From: an uncultured Bacteroidales bacterium
GTDB taxonomy: Bacteria > Bacteroidota > Bacteroidia > Bacteroidales > Paludibacteraceae
Assembly (NCBI GenBank): GCA_902799875.1
Contig: CADCCH010000001.1
Location: forward strand, 47,695 to 111,694
Reading direction: 5' to 3'
DNA length: 64,000 bases
The notes beneath the pieces are model-generated. The model worked only from the letters and a program-made list of their open reading frames with translations, searched no databases and had not been told where the DNA came from. Within the stretch, counting starts at the first letter, position 1. Every line of letters starts with the position of its first letter. This document shows, in pieces, positions 15,863 through 24,586 of the stretch. Both the position numbers and the translations under genes were made by a program.

Positions 15863-17307
15863 CACGTACTTTTAACTGGCGAATCGTGTTCAAGACGATG
15901 GGTGTCTTGACGATGCTCGAGGCGATTTTCATGTTGATCCCGACGTTTGCGGCGTGGTGGTACCACGAGGCGGATTTCGGGGCATGGATCGTGTCGTGCG
16001 CCATTACGTGGCTGAGTTGCTGGTGGATGATCGGTGCGGGACGAAAAGCCGAACGGCGCGTGGGTGAACGCGAAGGGTACGTGATTGTTGCGCTGGTGTG
16101 GGTCGTTTATTCGTTGTTCGGACTGCTGCCGTACTGGTTAAGTGGGGCCCTGACGAGTATCACGGATGCCTGGTACGAGACGATGGCGGGATTCACGACG
16201 ACCGGTTCAACCGTGTTCACGGACGTAGCAGTGCAGACCCATTCGGTTTTACTATGGCGCGCACTGACGCAGTGGATAGGCGGTATGGGTATCATCGTGC
16301 TGAGCGTGGCGATCTTACCGATGTTCGGTCTGGGCGGCATGCAGCTGTACAGCGCCGAAGTGACGGGCGTGAGTTACGAGAAACTGAGTCCGCGTATCGC
16401 CGACACGGCCAAACATATGTGGATCACGTATATCGGTCTGACGGTGGCGGAAGGATTGCTGCTGTGGTTATGCGGCATGGGTAAGTTCGATGCGATCTGT
16501 CACTCGATGGCGACGATCTCGACCGGTGGTTTTGCAACGCATAACGACAGCGTGATTGCGTACGGTCCGGCGATTCAGTGGATTATTCTGGTGTTCATGC
16601 TGCTGTCCGGTATCAATTTCACCCAACTGATCTATCTGTTTAGGGGCAAGCCGCGTCGCGTGCTGCAGGACGAGGAGACGCACTGGTACGTGAGTGCCTG
16701 CGTGGTAGCCGGTGCATTGTTGGCAGCAGGTTTGGCATATCACACGCATATGTGGTCGAGCATCCGCATCGGTTTCTTCACAGCCGTGGCGACGATCACG
16801 AGTACGGGATTTGTGGCGGCGGACTATATGGTCTGGCCTCCGGTGCTGTGGGTGACGGTGTTCTTCCTGATGTTCACCGGCGGTGCGTCGGGTTCAACCT
16901 CCGGAGGAATGAAATGGGTGCGTCTGGCTATTTTTGCCAAGGCGGCGCATGCCGAGATCAAACGTCGTATTCACCCGAATGCAGTTATACCGGTGCGGTT
17001 CAACGGACGGACGTTAAGGGAGCAGACGACCTCGAATGTGGTGGCGTTCATGTTCTTCTACGTTCTGATAATTATGCTGGCGACGCTGTGGTTCTGCGGC
17101 TGCGGCATCGGTTTCGATGAGTCGTTCGGTATCGCGACCTCGATGATCGGTAACGTGGGTGTATCGATTGGTCAGTGGGGCTCGAGCGGTTGTTACGCGG
17201 CACTGCCGGCGGCAGCCAAATGGGCGGCAACGTTCGTGATGCTGATCGGTCGTCTGGAGATATTCACGGTTTTGTTACTCTTTAGCCGGGCACTTTGGAA
17301 GAAATAA
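15859..17307 (+). CDS. trkH: Trk potassium uptake transmembrane subunit
   Basis: 482-aa inner-membrane K+ channel of the TrkH/KtrB superfamily, with about ten hydrophobic segments. Selectivity-filter loops can be seen in TTTGSTVFTD, STGGFATHND, TSTGFVAADY and the last pore region IATSMIGNVGVSIGQWG. The stretch FTGGASGSTSGGMKWVR is typical of the family. It is preceded by trkA (4-bp overlap) and followed by the SGNH gene sharing TAATG. Confidence 0.95.
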   Translation: MTRTFNWRIVFKTMGVLTMLEAIFMLIPTFAAWWYHEADFGAWIVSCAITWLSCWWMIGAGRKAERRVGEREGYVIVALVWVVYSLFGLLPYWLSGALTSITDAWYETMAGFTTTGSTVFTDVAVQTHSVLLWRALTQWIGGMGIIVLSVAILPMFGLGGMQLYSAEVTGVSYEKLSPRIADTAKHMWITYIGLTVAEGLLLWLCGMGKFDAICHSMATISTGGFATHNDSVIAYGPAIQWIILVFMLLSGINFTQLIYLFRGKPRRVLQDEETHWYVSACVVAGALLAAGLAYHTHMWSSIRIGFFTAVATITSTGFVAADYMVWPPVLWVTVFFLMFTGGASGSTSGGMKWVRLAIFAKAAHAEIKRRIHPNAVIPVRFNGRTLREQTTSNVVAFMFFYVLIIMLATLWFCGCGIGFDESFGIATSMIGNVGVSIGQWGSSGCYAALPAAAKWAATFVMLIGRLEIFTVLLLFSRALWKK

Positions 17308-18566
17308 TGCGTCCGTATCAAGTGCTCATATTTGTGGCTGTGGTGATGGCTGTCTTGGGAGGGCTGTATTGGGCTTTTCCGGGGGAGGCGTCGGAGCCGG
17401 AAGAACTAGTCGTCCTAGACAGCCTTGGAGGACTAGACGACCCAGTTGTTCCGGAAGACACTATTGCGATAGAGGAGCCGGTAGTGGAAGAGAAGCCAGT
17501 GGTGGTGGTACCGAAGGTAGCGGTGGATTCGACGACGGACAGTCGGGTGTTCTTAGAGAAATTTTATGCAGCACTGGAAGAAGCCGGCACGAAGAAAGTG
17601 CGGGTGGTGCATTACGGCGACAGTCAGATTGAGGAAGACCGCATGACGCAGCAGATCCGCGAGGCGCTGCAGGACAAGTACGGTGGATCCGGTGTGGGTC
17701 TGATGCCGTTGGCGCAAACGATTCCGAGTAGAACGGTACGGCAGGAGTTGCGGATGAACGACCGGTTTACCTTACCCGCCAACGGTCCGAAGCGGTACCT
17801 GGTGTACGGACCCAAACGCGACCAGCGTGCGGACGGTTTGTACGGTGTAATGGGTCAAGTAGCGGTGATGAATGACAGTCTGGTGCGCGGCAGTGAGGAA
17901 GTGACAGCAATCTGTACGCCGCTTGATGGCCGGAAACGGTATACCAGATGGCAGGTACTGGCGGACAGTTCGGTGCATTATGCCTTGAACGGCGATACGG
18001 TGAGTTTGTACGGACGGGGAAAAGTGTACGGTCTGTCGCAGGAGAGCGAGACCGGTGTGATCGTGGATAATATACCGATGCGGGGTTGCCTGGGTCTGGT
18101 GTTCACGAAGATGGATCAGGAGCAGCTGGCGTCGTTCTACGAACGGGAGAATGTGAAACTGATCATCATGCAGTTTGGTGGTAACGCGATCCCGTCGAAT
18201 CGGAATCCGGGTACGATTAGCGGTATCGTGAAGGGTCTGCGCGAACAAGTGCGGTACCTGCAGGCGTGTGCTCCGGAGGCAAGTATTTTGTTTATCGGTC
18301 CGAGCGATATGCTGACGCAGGAAGAAGGCGAATGGATCACGTATCCGATGGTGCCGTATATGGACCGGTTACTGCGCAAGATGGCGCTGGAAGAGAATAT
18401 CGCCTATTTCAGTTTGTACCGCTGGATGGGTGGTGCCGGCAGTATGCTGCGGTGGCAGGAGATCGGTTTGGCGGGTTCGGACGGCGTACATTTCACGCGT
18501 AGCGGTGCACGGAAAGCAGGGCGCGCTGTCGCGCAGTGGTTAATGGGTGAAGGGATGAATGGGTGA
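17307..18566 (+). CDS. Membrane-anchored SGNH/GDSL hydrolase
   Basis: About 419 aa with a single N-terminal membrane segment (YQVLIFVAVVMAVLGGLYWAF), an acidic/proline spacer (EEPVVEEKPVVVVPK) and an SGNH domain: block I VHYGDSQIEEDRM with the nucleophile Ser, a block III-like QFGGNAIPSN, and block V GVHFTRSGARKAG with the Asp/His dyad partner. I start at the ATG at 17307, overlapping the trkH stop as TAATG; the longer frame would begin with TTG. It precedes an MBOAT acyltransferase by 7 bp. Such pairs O-acetylate extracellular glycans or peptidoglycan (AlgI/AlgJ- or PatA/PatB-like), so this is probably the periplasmic transferase or esterase partner. Confidence 0.82.
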   Translation: MRPYQVLIFVAVVMAVLGGLYWAFPGEASEPEELVVLDSLGGLDDPVVPEDTIAIEEPVVEEKPVVVVPKVAVDSTTDSRVFLEKFYAALEEAGTKKVRVVHYGDSQIEEDRMTQQIREALQDKYGGSGVGLMPLAQTIPSRTVRQELRMNDRFTLPANGPKRYLVYGPKRDQRADGLYGVMGQVAVMNDSLVRGSEEVTAICTPLDGRKRYTRWQVLADSSVHYALNGDTVSLYGRGKVYGLSQESETGVIVDNIPMRGCLGLVFTKMDQEQLASFYERENVKLIIMQFGGNAIPSNRNPGTISGIVKGLREQVRYLQACAPEASILFIGPSDMLTQEEGEWITYPMVPYMDRLLRKMALEENIAYFSLYRWMGGAGSMLRWQEIGLAGSDGVHFTRSGARKAGRAVAQWLMGEGMNG

Positions 18567-18581
18567 ATGGTGAATGAAGGA
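18542..18581. repeat. Period-8 tract at the SGNH/MBOAT junction
   Basis: Units AATGGGTG, AAGGGATG, AATGGGTG, AATGGTGA, ATGAAGGA. It encodes the last residues and stop of the hydrolase and the start of the MBOAT gene. Confidence 0.8.
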
Positions 18582-20277
18582 GTTTTTGCAGTACATATTT
18601 GCATTTGATGCGACCCATCCGTTGCTGTTTACCCAGTTTTATTTCTGGGGATTTTTTGCGTTAGTATATGCATTGTTCGCCTTGATCATCGATCGGGTGC
18701 CGGACGCATGGGGAAGAAAAAAACTGCACTTGCGGAACGTCTATCTGATGTTCGTCAGTTGGTTCTTCTACTATAAGACGAGTGGGATCTTCCTGCTGAT
18801 ACTGCTGTTTGTGACGCTGAGCGATTGGATTATAGCGCAAGTTATAGTCAAGAGTCAAAAGTCGATAGTCAAGAGACTTTGGCTGACGCTGTCTGTGGTG
18901 ATTGATTTGGGATTTTTGTGTTACTTCAAGTACGCGTATTTCTTTACGGACGTGTTCAACAGCGTGTGCGGAACGAACTACACGATTGTGGATAAGATTG
19001 TGCTGCCGGTAGGTATATCGTTCTATATTTTTCAGGTAATCTCGTACACCGCAGACGTCTATCGGGGACGGATTGAGCCGGTGAAGAATATACTCGATTT
19101 CGGATTCTACGTCAGTTTCTTTCCGCAGTTGGTGGCCGGACCGATAGTGCGAGCGGAGGAGTTTATTCCGCAGTTGTACAAACCGTTCCGGTTGAGCAGA
19201 AGGGCCTTCGGTATCGCGGTCTTCTGGATCATCAACGGTTTGGCAAAGAAGATCATTATGTCGGATTTTCTGGCGGTGAATTTGATTGATCGTGTCTTTG
19301 AGAACCCGCTGTTGTTCTCCGGGTTTGAGAATATGTTCGCTATCTTCGCTTACTCGCTGCAGGTGTATGCCGATTTCTCGGGGTACACAGATATTGCGAT
19401 AGGCGTGGCGATGCTGATGGGCTTCTATCTGCCGATGAACTTCAACTCTCCGTATAAATCCAAGAACCCGCAGGAGTTCTGGCGGCGGTGGCATATGTCG
19501 CTCGGTCGGTGGCTGAAGACGTACCTGTATATCCCCTTGGGAGGTAACCGGACGATCCTGGGCTTCAAGGCACCGAGGTTGTGGGCCGCGAACTTCAACT
19601 CGTTCATTACGCAGATACTGGGTGGTCTATGGCACGGCGCCAGTTGGAACTTCATCATCTGGGGTGGTCTGAACGGCATCGGTATGATTGTGGAGAAGAT
19701 CTGGCGGGAGATGAACTGGCATGTGCGTTTTGGTCTGATGACGCTGGCGTTGTTCGGGCTCTGCGTACTGGATTATACGACCGGTCTGCCGGTGTGGCGG
19801 ATGTTTGCAGTCTGGACGGCATTGGTATGGTTCGGTACGGCGATCCGGTATATTTATTTTTTGTGTGAAGGACCGGAGAATAAGTTCACGAAAGCGATGC
19901 AAACGGCCTGGGCGGTACTGCAGACGTTTGTGTTTATCACGTTTACGCGTTTGTTCTTCCGGAGCAGCAGTAACCTCGATCCGGCGACGGCTAACGAGGT
20001 GGCGTGGGAGACGGCGAAGAATATGGTGAATCAGATCGGTGGGGCATGGAGCAATGCGATCATTCCGGCGTTTTTGTGGGAGTACCGGTACGTGGTGCTG
20101 ATGTTCGTGGCGGGAATGATTATTCACTGGTTACCGACTAACTGGAAACGGCGCTACCGGCTGTGGTTCAGTGCGATGCCGGTGTGGCTGATGGTGATTG
20201 CGGTGTGTGCAGCACTGGTGGTGATTTACCAGTTTGTAACGGCGGATGTGCAACCTTTTATTTACTTCCAATTCTGA
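18574..20277 (+). CDS. MBOAT-family membrane O-acyltransferase (AlgI/DltB-like)
   Basis: 567-aa polytopic membrane protein, expected to move acyl groups across the membrane onto an envelope polymer. Hallmarks: LPVGISFYIFQVISYTADVYRG, FYVSFFPQLVAGPIVRAEEFIPQL, YADFSGYTDIAIGVAMLMGF, FWRRWHMSLGRWLKTYLYIPLGGNR and the conserved His in LGGLWHGASWNFIIWGGLNG. A period-7 tract (18844-18878) encodes IVKSQKSIVKRLW in an early cytoplasmic loop. It is coupled to the upstream SGNH hydrolase. The polymer cannot be told from sequence. Confidence 0.9.
   Translation: MKEFLQYIFAFDATHPLLFTQFYFWGFFALVYALFALIIDRVPDAWGRKKLHLRNVYLMFVSWFFYYKTSGIFLLILLFVTLSDWIIAQVIVKSQKSIVKRLWLTLSVVIDLGFLCYFKYAYFFTDVFNSVCGTNYTIVDKIVLPVGISFYIFQVISYTADVYRGRIEPVKNILDFGFYVSFFPQLVAGPIVRAEEFIPQLYKPFRLSRRAFGIAVFWIINGLAKKIIMSDFLAVNLIDRVFENPLLFSGFENMFAIFAYSLQVYADFSGYTDIAIGVAMLMGFYLPMNFNSPYKSKNPQEFWRRWHMSLGRWLKTYLYIPLGGNRTILGFKAPRLWAANFNSFITQILGGLWHGASWNFIIWGGLNGIGMIVEKIWREMNWHVRFGLMTLALFGLCVLDYTTGLPVWRMFAVWTALVWFGTAIRYIYFLCEGPENKFTKAMQTAWAVLQTFVFITFTRLFFRSSSNLDPATANEVAWETAKNMVNQIGGAWSNAIIPAFLWEYRYVVLMFVAGMIIHWLPTNWKRRYRLWFSAMPVWLMVIAVCAALVVIYQFVTADVQPFIYFQF
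18844..18878. repeat. Period-7 tract inside the MBOAT gene
   Basis: Five units (ATAGTCA, AGAGTCA, AAAGTCG, ATAGTCA, AGAGACT), 35 bp. Confidence 0.85.
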
Positions 20278-20304
20278 CCGGTTTAGAACCGGAGCAAGTT
20301 ATCT

Positions 20305-20832
20305 ATGCAGATAGTTGGTATCACAGGAGGCATCGGGAGCGGCAAGAGTACGATTGCTGAGGCGTTGAGGCAACGGGGCTTTACGGTCTATGACTGTGAC
20401 CGCGAGGCCAAGCGGATCATCGTGGAGGACGCTGAAGTGCGACAGGCGATTGTAGGGCTGTTCGGTGAGAATGCCTATGTGGACGGACGGTATAATACGG
20501 CGTATGTGGCGCAGCGGGTGTTTGAAGATGCGAGGCTGCGGGAGCAGTTGAATGCGATTGTGCATCCGGCGGTAGAGCAAGATATACGAGTTAAACAACC
20601 GGATTTTGTTGAGTCCGCTATTCTATACGAATCGGGGCTGGATAAGTTGTGTGCGAAAGTGATTGTAGTCGATGCACCGGAGGAGATTCGTCTCGCGCGT
20701 ACAATAAATAGGAATTACGACGTGCGTGCCCGCATGCGTGCGCAAGCGATTCCTGAGGGAGATCTGAAAATCTGCAATGACGGCAAGGAGTCGATTGAGG
20801 CACTTGTGGAAAAAATAACGCATTGGATGTAG
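20305..20832 (+). CDS. coaE: Dephospho-CoA kinase
   Basis: 175-aa P-loop kinase for the last step of CoA synthesis. The N-terminus MQIVGITGGIGSGKSTIAEAL holds the Walker A motif, followed by VYDCDREAKRI and the substrate-region IVHPAVEQDIR. Slightly shorter than typical (about 200 aa) but with an intact C-terminal IEALVEKITHWM. It begins 27 bp after the MBOAT gene. A terminator-like hairpin follows at 20859-20890. Confidence 0.93.
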   Translation: MQIVGITGGIGSGKSTIAEALRQRGFTVYDCDREAKRIIVEDAEVRQAIVGLFGENAYVDGRYNTAYVAQRVFEDARLREQLNAIVHPAVEQDIRVKQPDFVESAILYESGLDKLCAKVIVVDAPEEIRLARTINRNYDVRARMRAQAIPEGDLKICNDGKESIEALVEKITHWM

Positions 20833-20858
20833 ATTTTTTGACGGAAAAGGTATAAAAA

Positions 20859-20890
20859 GATATATGCAGTTGCATATATCGATTTTTTTT
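20859..20890 (+). terminator. Intrinsic terminator after coaE, overlapping the dapB promoter
   Basis: Arms GATATATGCA (20859-20868) and TGCATATATC (20871-20880) around GT, followed by a run of nine T. The descending arm is also the -33 region of the dapB promoter. Confidence 0.6.
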
Positions 20891-20900
20891 TGTACTTTTG
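20869..20900 (+). promoter_or_regulatory. Promoter of the dapB operon
   Basis: GTTGCATATATC, GA, T9, G, TACTTTTG; 24-nt spacing. The predicted leader to the dapB ATG is about 130 nt. Confidence 0.82.
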
Positions 20901-21035
20901 CGCTCGCTTACGTTAAGGCTCGTGTGAGTCGCTACCCCGTAGCTCCTTGAACACTCCGCCTTACGCTACGCTCTCCCCATAGCAAACAGTCAATAGCCTG
21001 TTTACTCCGGGGACCCCAATGAAATAAAATCGCGT
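20901..21035 (+). other. Long structured leader of dapB
   Basis: About 130 nt with GC-rich words such as CTCGCTTACG and small hairpins (GCTA/TAGC; AAACAG/CTGTTT about 20983-21002). I do not recognise a lysine riboswitch or any other known class. Confidence 0.45.
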
Positions 21036-21695
21036 ATGAGAATAGCATTGATTGGATACGGTAAAATGGGGCATATGATTGAGTCGGTTGCCCTGGAACG
21101 CGGTCACGAGATCGTGGCGCGTATTGACGCGGGGGATGCGTTTGACTTGAAGGACGCTGAGGTAGCGATTGAGTTCACTACCCCGCTGACGGCCAAGGAT
21201 AATATTTTACGCGCGTGGGCGCAGGGCGTGCCTGTTATCTCCGGTTCCACAGGGTGGAAACCGGAAGAATTGGAGATTGGAGATTGGAGATTGAAGATTG
21301 AAGGAAGTCAAGTTATCGTCGAGGACGAGAATGGTAAGACGATGCTTGTGTGGAGCAGTAATTTCTCGGTAGGGGTCAATATATTCTTTGATCTCAACAA
21401 ATGGTTAGCGGAGCAGATGAGCAAACAACCGCAATACACGCCGAGTATCACCGAGACGCACCATGTGCATAAACTCGATAAGCCGTCAGGCACAGCGAAG
21501 ACGCTTCAGGAAGCCATCAGCCGTCAGCTGCCAGCTATCAGCATTCCTGTCGAGAGTATTCGCGAGGGCGAAGTACCGGGGACGCATGAGGTGAAATGGG
21601 ACAGCGAGGAAGATACGATTATCATTACGCATGTGGCTAAAGGTAGAAGAGGTTTTGCATTAGGAGCCGTATTAGCAGCAGAAGAATTAGTATGA
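21036..21695 (+). CDS. dapB: 4-hydroxy-tetrahydrodipicolinate reductase
   Basis: 219-aa reductase of the lysine/diaminopimelate pathway. NAD(P)-binding motif IALIGYGKMG, AIEFTTPLTAKDNI, VPVISGSTGW, SSNFSVGVNIFF, and the catalytic/substrate signature ITETHHVHKLDKPSGTAKTL. At the C-terminus IITHVAKGRRGFALGA. Shorter than the E. coli enzyme (273), as is usual in Bacteroidota. Two period-7 tracts are read in frame: 21267-21301 (ELEIGDWRLKIE) and 21512-21546 (SRQLPAISIP). First gene of a long plus-strand run; overlaps lepB by 4 bp. Confidence 0.95.
   Translation: MRIALIGYGKMGHMIESVALERGHEIVARIDAGDAFDLKDAEVAIEFTTPLTAKDNILRAWAQGVPVISGSTGWKPEELEIGDWRLKIEGSQVIVEDENGKTMLVWSSNFSVGVNIFFDLNKWLAEQMSKQPQYTPSITETHHVHKLDKPSGTAKTLQEAISRQLPAISIPVESIREGEVPGTHEVKWDSEEDTIIITHVAKGRRGFALGAVLAAEELV
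21267..21301. repeat. Period-7 tract inside dapB (first)
   Basis: Five units of the AGATTGG/AGATTGA type, 35 bp. Confidence 0.92.
21512..21546. repeat. Period-7 tract inside dapB (second)
   Basis: Five units AGCCATC, AGCCGTC, AGCTGCC, AGCTATC, AGCATTC, 35 bp. The unit word is unrelated to the first tract in this gene. Confidence 0.85.
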
Positions 21696-23023
21696 AAAGT
21701 TTTCAAGATAGATTAGCAGAGACCACTCGTGGCGGATGGATCCGTGCGGGTATCTGGAGTGCGCTGTATGTAGCGTTTGTGATTTGGGTTGCCTGGGGCG
21801 ATTGGAAGAGTCTGGGTTGGCTGGTGTTGATCCCGCTGATTGTGGACGCTTTCACAACCAAGTACATCAACTACAGTTGGTGGCGCAAGTACAAGGACAC
21901 GCGTCCGATGTTGTACACGGTTTGCTCGTGGGTGGACGCGATTGTGTTTGCTTTGGTAGCGGTGTATTTTATTAATTTGTACATCTTCCAGAATTACCAG
22001 ATTCCGAGTTCGAGTTTGGAGAAGACCTTACGGGTAGGTGATTTTCTGTACGTAAGCAAGATGGCGTACGGTGCACGAGTTCCGCAGACACCGTTGAGTA
22101 TGCCGTTGGTGCAGCACACGATGCCCGAATGGTTAGGGGGAGGTCAGAGTTATTTTTACCATCCGCATTGGGGATACAAGCGTCTCAAAGGTTGGACAAG
22201 TCCGCAGAAAGGCGATATCGTGGTGTTTAATTTTCCTGCCGGAGATACGGTTTGCACCTTGATGCAAAATCCGGATTATTACACGTTGAAGCATTATTAT
22301 GGGGAAGCTTTTATCCGGCAACGCAAGGATGTGTTTGGTGAAATCGAGACCCGTCCGGTCGATCGGCGAGAGAACTACGTAAAACGTTGTGTAGGTACAC
22401 CGGGAGACAGTCTGCAGATCATCGACAATATCATTTATGTGAATGGCGAACGCGAACCGGAACGCGAGGGTTTGCAGCTCAATTATTACTTGCAGACCGA
22501 CGGACATATTTTTAGTGCGAAGTACCTGGAGAAGATCGGTATCAGTGTGGCGGATCGGGTGCAGGTGGATGCAACGACCTGGCATTTCCCCTTGACAGAA
22601 GCGATGCGGGAGGAGTTGAGTAAGAACCCGCATGTGTTGGCGCTGGTCATTGAACCGGAAGACCGCGGTGGAGCCGTGTATCCGATGGGGCATAATGAAT
22701 GGACGCGGGATAACTACGGTCCGATTTATATCCCGAAGAAGGGCGATAAGATTCTCATCACAGAGGATAATTACTGGATCTACAAACGTATCGCCGAGGC
22801 ATATGAGTTCAAGCCCATCACCATCGGAGAGGAGTACGAGTTTGGGATGGATTATTACTGGATGATGGGTGACAATCGGCATAACAGTGCCGACAGCCGG
22901 TACTGGGGTTTTGTGCCGGAGGACCATGTGGTCGGCCGACCGGTGTTCATCTGGTTGAGTATCGACAAAGACAGGCATAAGATCCGTTGGGATCGGTTAG
23001 GTAACATAGCAACCGGAAGATGA
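21692..23023 (+). CDS. lepB: Signal peptidase I
   Basis: 443-aa inner-membrane serine protease that removes signal peptides. Two to three N-terminal hydrophobic segments precede the catalytic Ser box in YQIPSSSLEKTLRVGDFLYVSK; the Lys box is in NYVKRCVGTPGDSLQI, and the last boxes are MMGDNRHNSADSRYWGFVPEDHVVGRPVF. A large insertion between the boxes makes it longer than E. coli LepB, as in other Bacteroidales. Overlaps dapB and the WbqC gene by 4 bp each. It would process the many secreted proteins in this window. Confidence 0.95.
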   Translation: MKSFQDRLAETTRGGWIRAGIWSALYVAFVIWVAWGDWKSLGWLVLIPLIVDAFTTKYINYSWWRKYKDTRPMLYTVCSWVDAIVFALVAVYFINLYIFQNYQIPSSSLEKTLRVGDFLYVSKMAYGARVPQTPLSMPLVQHTMPEWLGGGQSYFYHPHWGYKRLKGWTSPQKGDIVVFNFPAGDTVCTLMQNPDYYTLKHYYGEAFIRQRKDVFGEIETRPVDRRENYVKRCVGTPGDSLQIIDNIIYVNGEREPEREGLQLNYYLQTDGHIFSAKYLEKIGISVADRVQVDATTWHFPLTEAMREELSKNPHVLALVIEPEDRGGAVYPMGHNEWTRDNYGPIYIPKKGDKILITEDNYWIYKRIAEAYEFKPITIGEEYEFGMDYYWMMGDNRHNSADSRYWGFVPEDHVVGRPVFIWLSIDKDRHKIRWDRLGNIATGR

Positions 23024-23538
23024 TTTTACCGATCGCATATTTGGCACCGACGGATTGGTACAGAGCGTATCTGACGTGTCCGGAGAAGGTGGAGATAGAA
23101 GGACTGGAGAGTTTTGAGAAACAGACTTGTCGCAATAGAGCGCTGATCAAGGGTATCCGTTTGACCGTACCGGTGAAGAAAGTAGAGCATAAGCAGTTAA
23201 CGAAAGACATCGAGATCAGTTATCAAACTCGCTGGCAACATCAACACTGGATCAGTTTGGTCAGTGCGTATAAAAACACACCGTTTTTTGATTATTACGA
23301 GGAGTTTTTTAAGCCGTTTTACGAAAAAGAATATAAGTTTCTTTGGGACTATAACAACGAGATTCATCAAACCATTATGCAATTATTGATGAATAGTCCA
23401 AAACGCGTAGAAGGCTTTGCATACAAGCCAACAAGCGACTGGAGAAATGAAGAATTAAACCGTTATTTTGGCGACGGAAAGAGTATATTAGACGTATTAT
23501 TTGAATACGGAAATGAGACAGAATATCGATTGGAGTAG
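23020..23538 (+). CDS. WbqC-family protein
   Basis: 172 aa. N-terminal MILPIAYLAPTDWYRAYL, then CRNRALIKGIRLTVPVKK, TRWQHQHWISLVSAYKNTPFFDYY and FFKPFYEKEYKFLWDYN resemble WbqC-like proteins that occur in O-antigen and glycan loci; biochemical role not established. Predicted cytoplasmic. Overlaps lepB (ATGA) and the start of ilvE. Confidence 0.82.
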   Translation: MILPIAYLAPTDWYRAYLTCPEKVEIEGLESFEKQTCRNRALIKGIRLTVPVKKVEHKQLTKDIEISYQTRWQHQHWISLVSAYKNTPFFDYYEEFFKPFYEKEYKFLWDYNNEIHQTIMQLLMNSPKRVEGFAYKPTSDWRNEELNRYFGDGKSILDVLFEYGNETEYRLE

Positions 23539-24559
23539 TTTGGGATTTCATTATACCGAGCCGGAGTATATTGTTCGGGCGGGGTATCATGATGGCGCGT
23601 GGGAGGAACCGTACGCCACGAAGGACAAGTATCTGCATTTGCATGTGTCGGCGACTTGTCTGCAATACGGACAAGAGGCTTTTGAGGGGCTGAAGGCGTT
23701 TCGTGGGGTGGATGGAAGAATCCGTATTTTCCGTTGGCGGGAGAATGCCAAACGGATGCAGCGCAGCGCGGAGGGCTTGTTTATGGCCCCTGTTCCGGAG
23801 GAGTTGTTTGGGAAAGCAATCCACTTGGCATTGGAGAAAAACCTGGATTTTGTACCCCCTTACGGCACCGGTGCAACTTTGTATTTTAGGCCTTTGTTGA
23901 TTGGTACGACCCCCCGTTTGGGTGTCGGTCCGGGACGGGATTTTGAGTTTGTGGTCATTCCTTCACCGATTGGTCCGTACTACCCGGGTAAGTTCCACTG
24001 CACGACTTTTATCATTAACCGGTATGTGGATCGTGCGGCACCGTTTGGAACGGGTCAGTTTAAGGTAGGCGGTAACTATGCCTCGTCGTTCCGGGCGACC
24101 GAAGCGGCCCATGCCATGGGGATGGATTGTATCTTCCTGGACGCCAAGCAACACAAGTACATCGACGAATGTTCGGCAGCGAACTTCATCGGAATCCGGC
24201 GAGTCGCCGGTGACAGCCATCCATGCGGCGAGTATGAGTACCTGACGCCGAAGAGCTCTGCGATCCTGCCGAGTATCACGAATGACAGCCTGATGACCTT
24301 GGCGAAAGAGAAGGGCATGAAAGTGACGCGGCGACGGATACGATTGGAGGAATTAGCAGACATGAGTGAAGCGGCGGCATGCGGTACGGCGGCGGTGATT
24401 AGTCCGATGAACAAAGTGATTGACCCCGAACGCGGTATCACCTACTCTTTCGGAGACGAACCGGGTCCGGTGCTGAGCGGGCTCTATCGGGCACTGAAAG
24501 ATATTCAGTACGGAAGAGCGGAAGACAAACACGGATGGTGCACCATCATTGAAGATTGA
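23513..24559 (+). CDS. ilvE: Branched-chain amino acid aminotransferase
   Basis: 348-aa fold-type IV PLP enzyme for the last step of valine, leucine and isoleucine synthesis. Motifs: YGQEAFEGLKAFRG, the phosphate/substrate region FRPLLIGTTPRLGVGP, the PLP lysine in GTGQFKVGGNYA, CIFLDAKQHKYIDECSAANF and AAACGTAAVISP. I start at the ATG at 23513; the frame opens earlier with TTG, but ATG gives MRQNIDWSSLGFHYTEP, normal for the family. Overlaps WbqC by 26 bp. The 3' end runs into a period-7 tract that supplies the last codons. Confidence 0.95.
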   Translation: MRQNIDWSSLGFHYTEPEYIVRAGYHDGAWEEPYATKDKYLHLHVSATCLQYGQEAFEGLKAFRGVDGRIRIFRWRENAKRMQRSAEGLFMAPVPEELFGKAIHLALEKNLDFVPPYGTGATLYFRPLLIGTTPRLGVGPGRDFEFVVIPSPIGPYYPGKFHCTTFIINRYVDRAAPFGTGQFKVGGNYASSFRATEAAHAMGMDCIFLDAKQHKYIDECSAANFIGIRRVAGDSHPCGEYEYLTPKSSAILPSITNDSLMTLAKEKGMKVTRRRIRLEELADMSEAAACGTAAVISPMNKVIDPERGITYSFGDEPGPVLSGLYRALKDIQYGRAEDKHGWCTIIED

Positions 24560-24582
24560 AGATTTAAGATTTAAAATTTATA
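24548..24582. repeat. Period-7 tract at the ilvE stop
   Basis: Five units ATTGAAG, ATTGAAG, ATTTAAG, ATTTAAA, ATTTATA, 35 bp, spanning the stop codon and most of the gap to the POT transporter gene. Confidence 0.88.
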
Positions 24583-24586
24583 GTTT

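Noticed and set aside
20901..21035. Lysine riboswitch before dapB
   Set aside because: The leader is shorter than the usual lysine aptamer and I could not find its conserved core; only small unrelated hairpins are visible.
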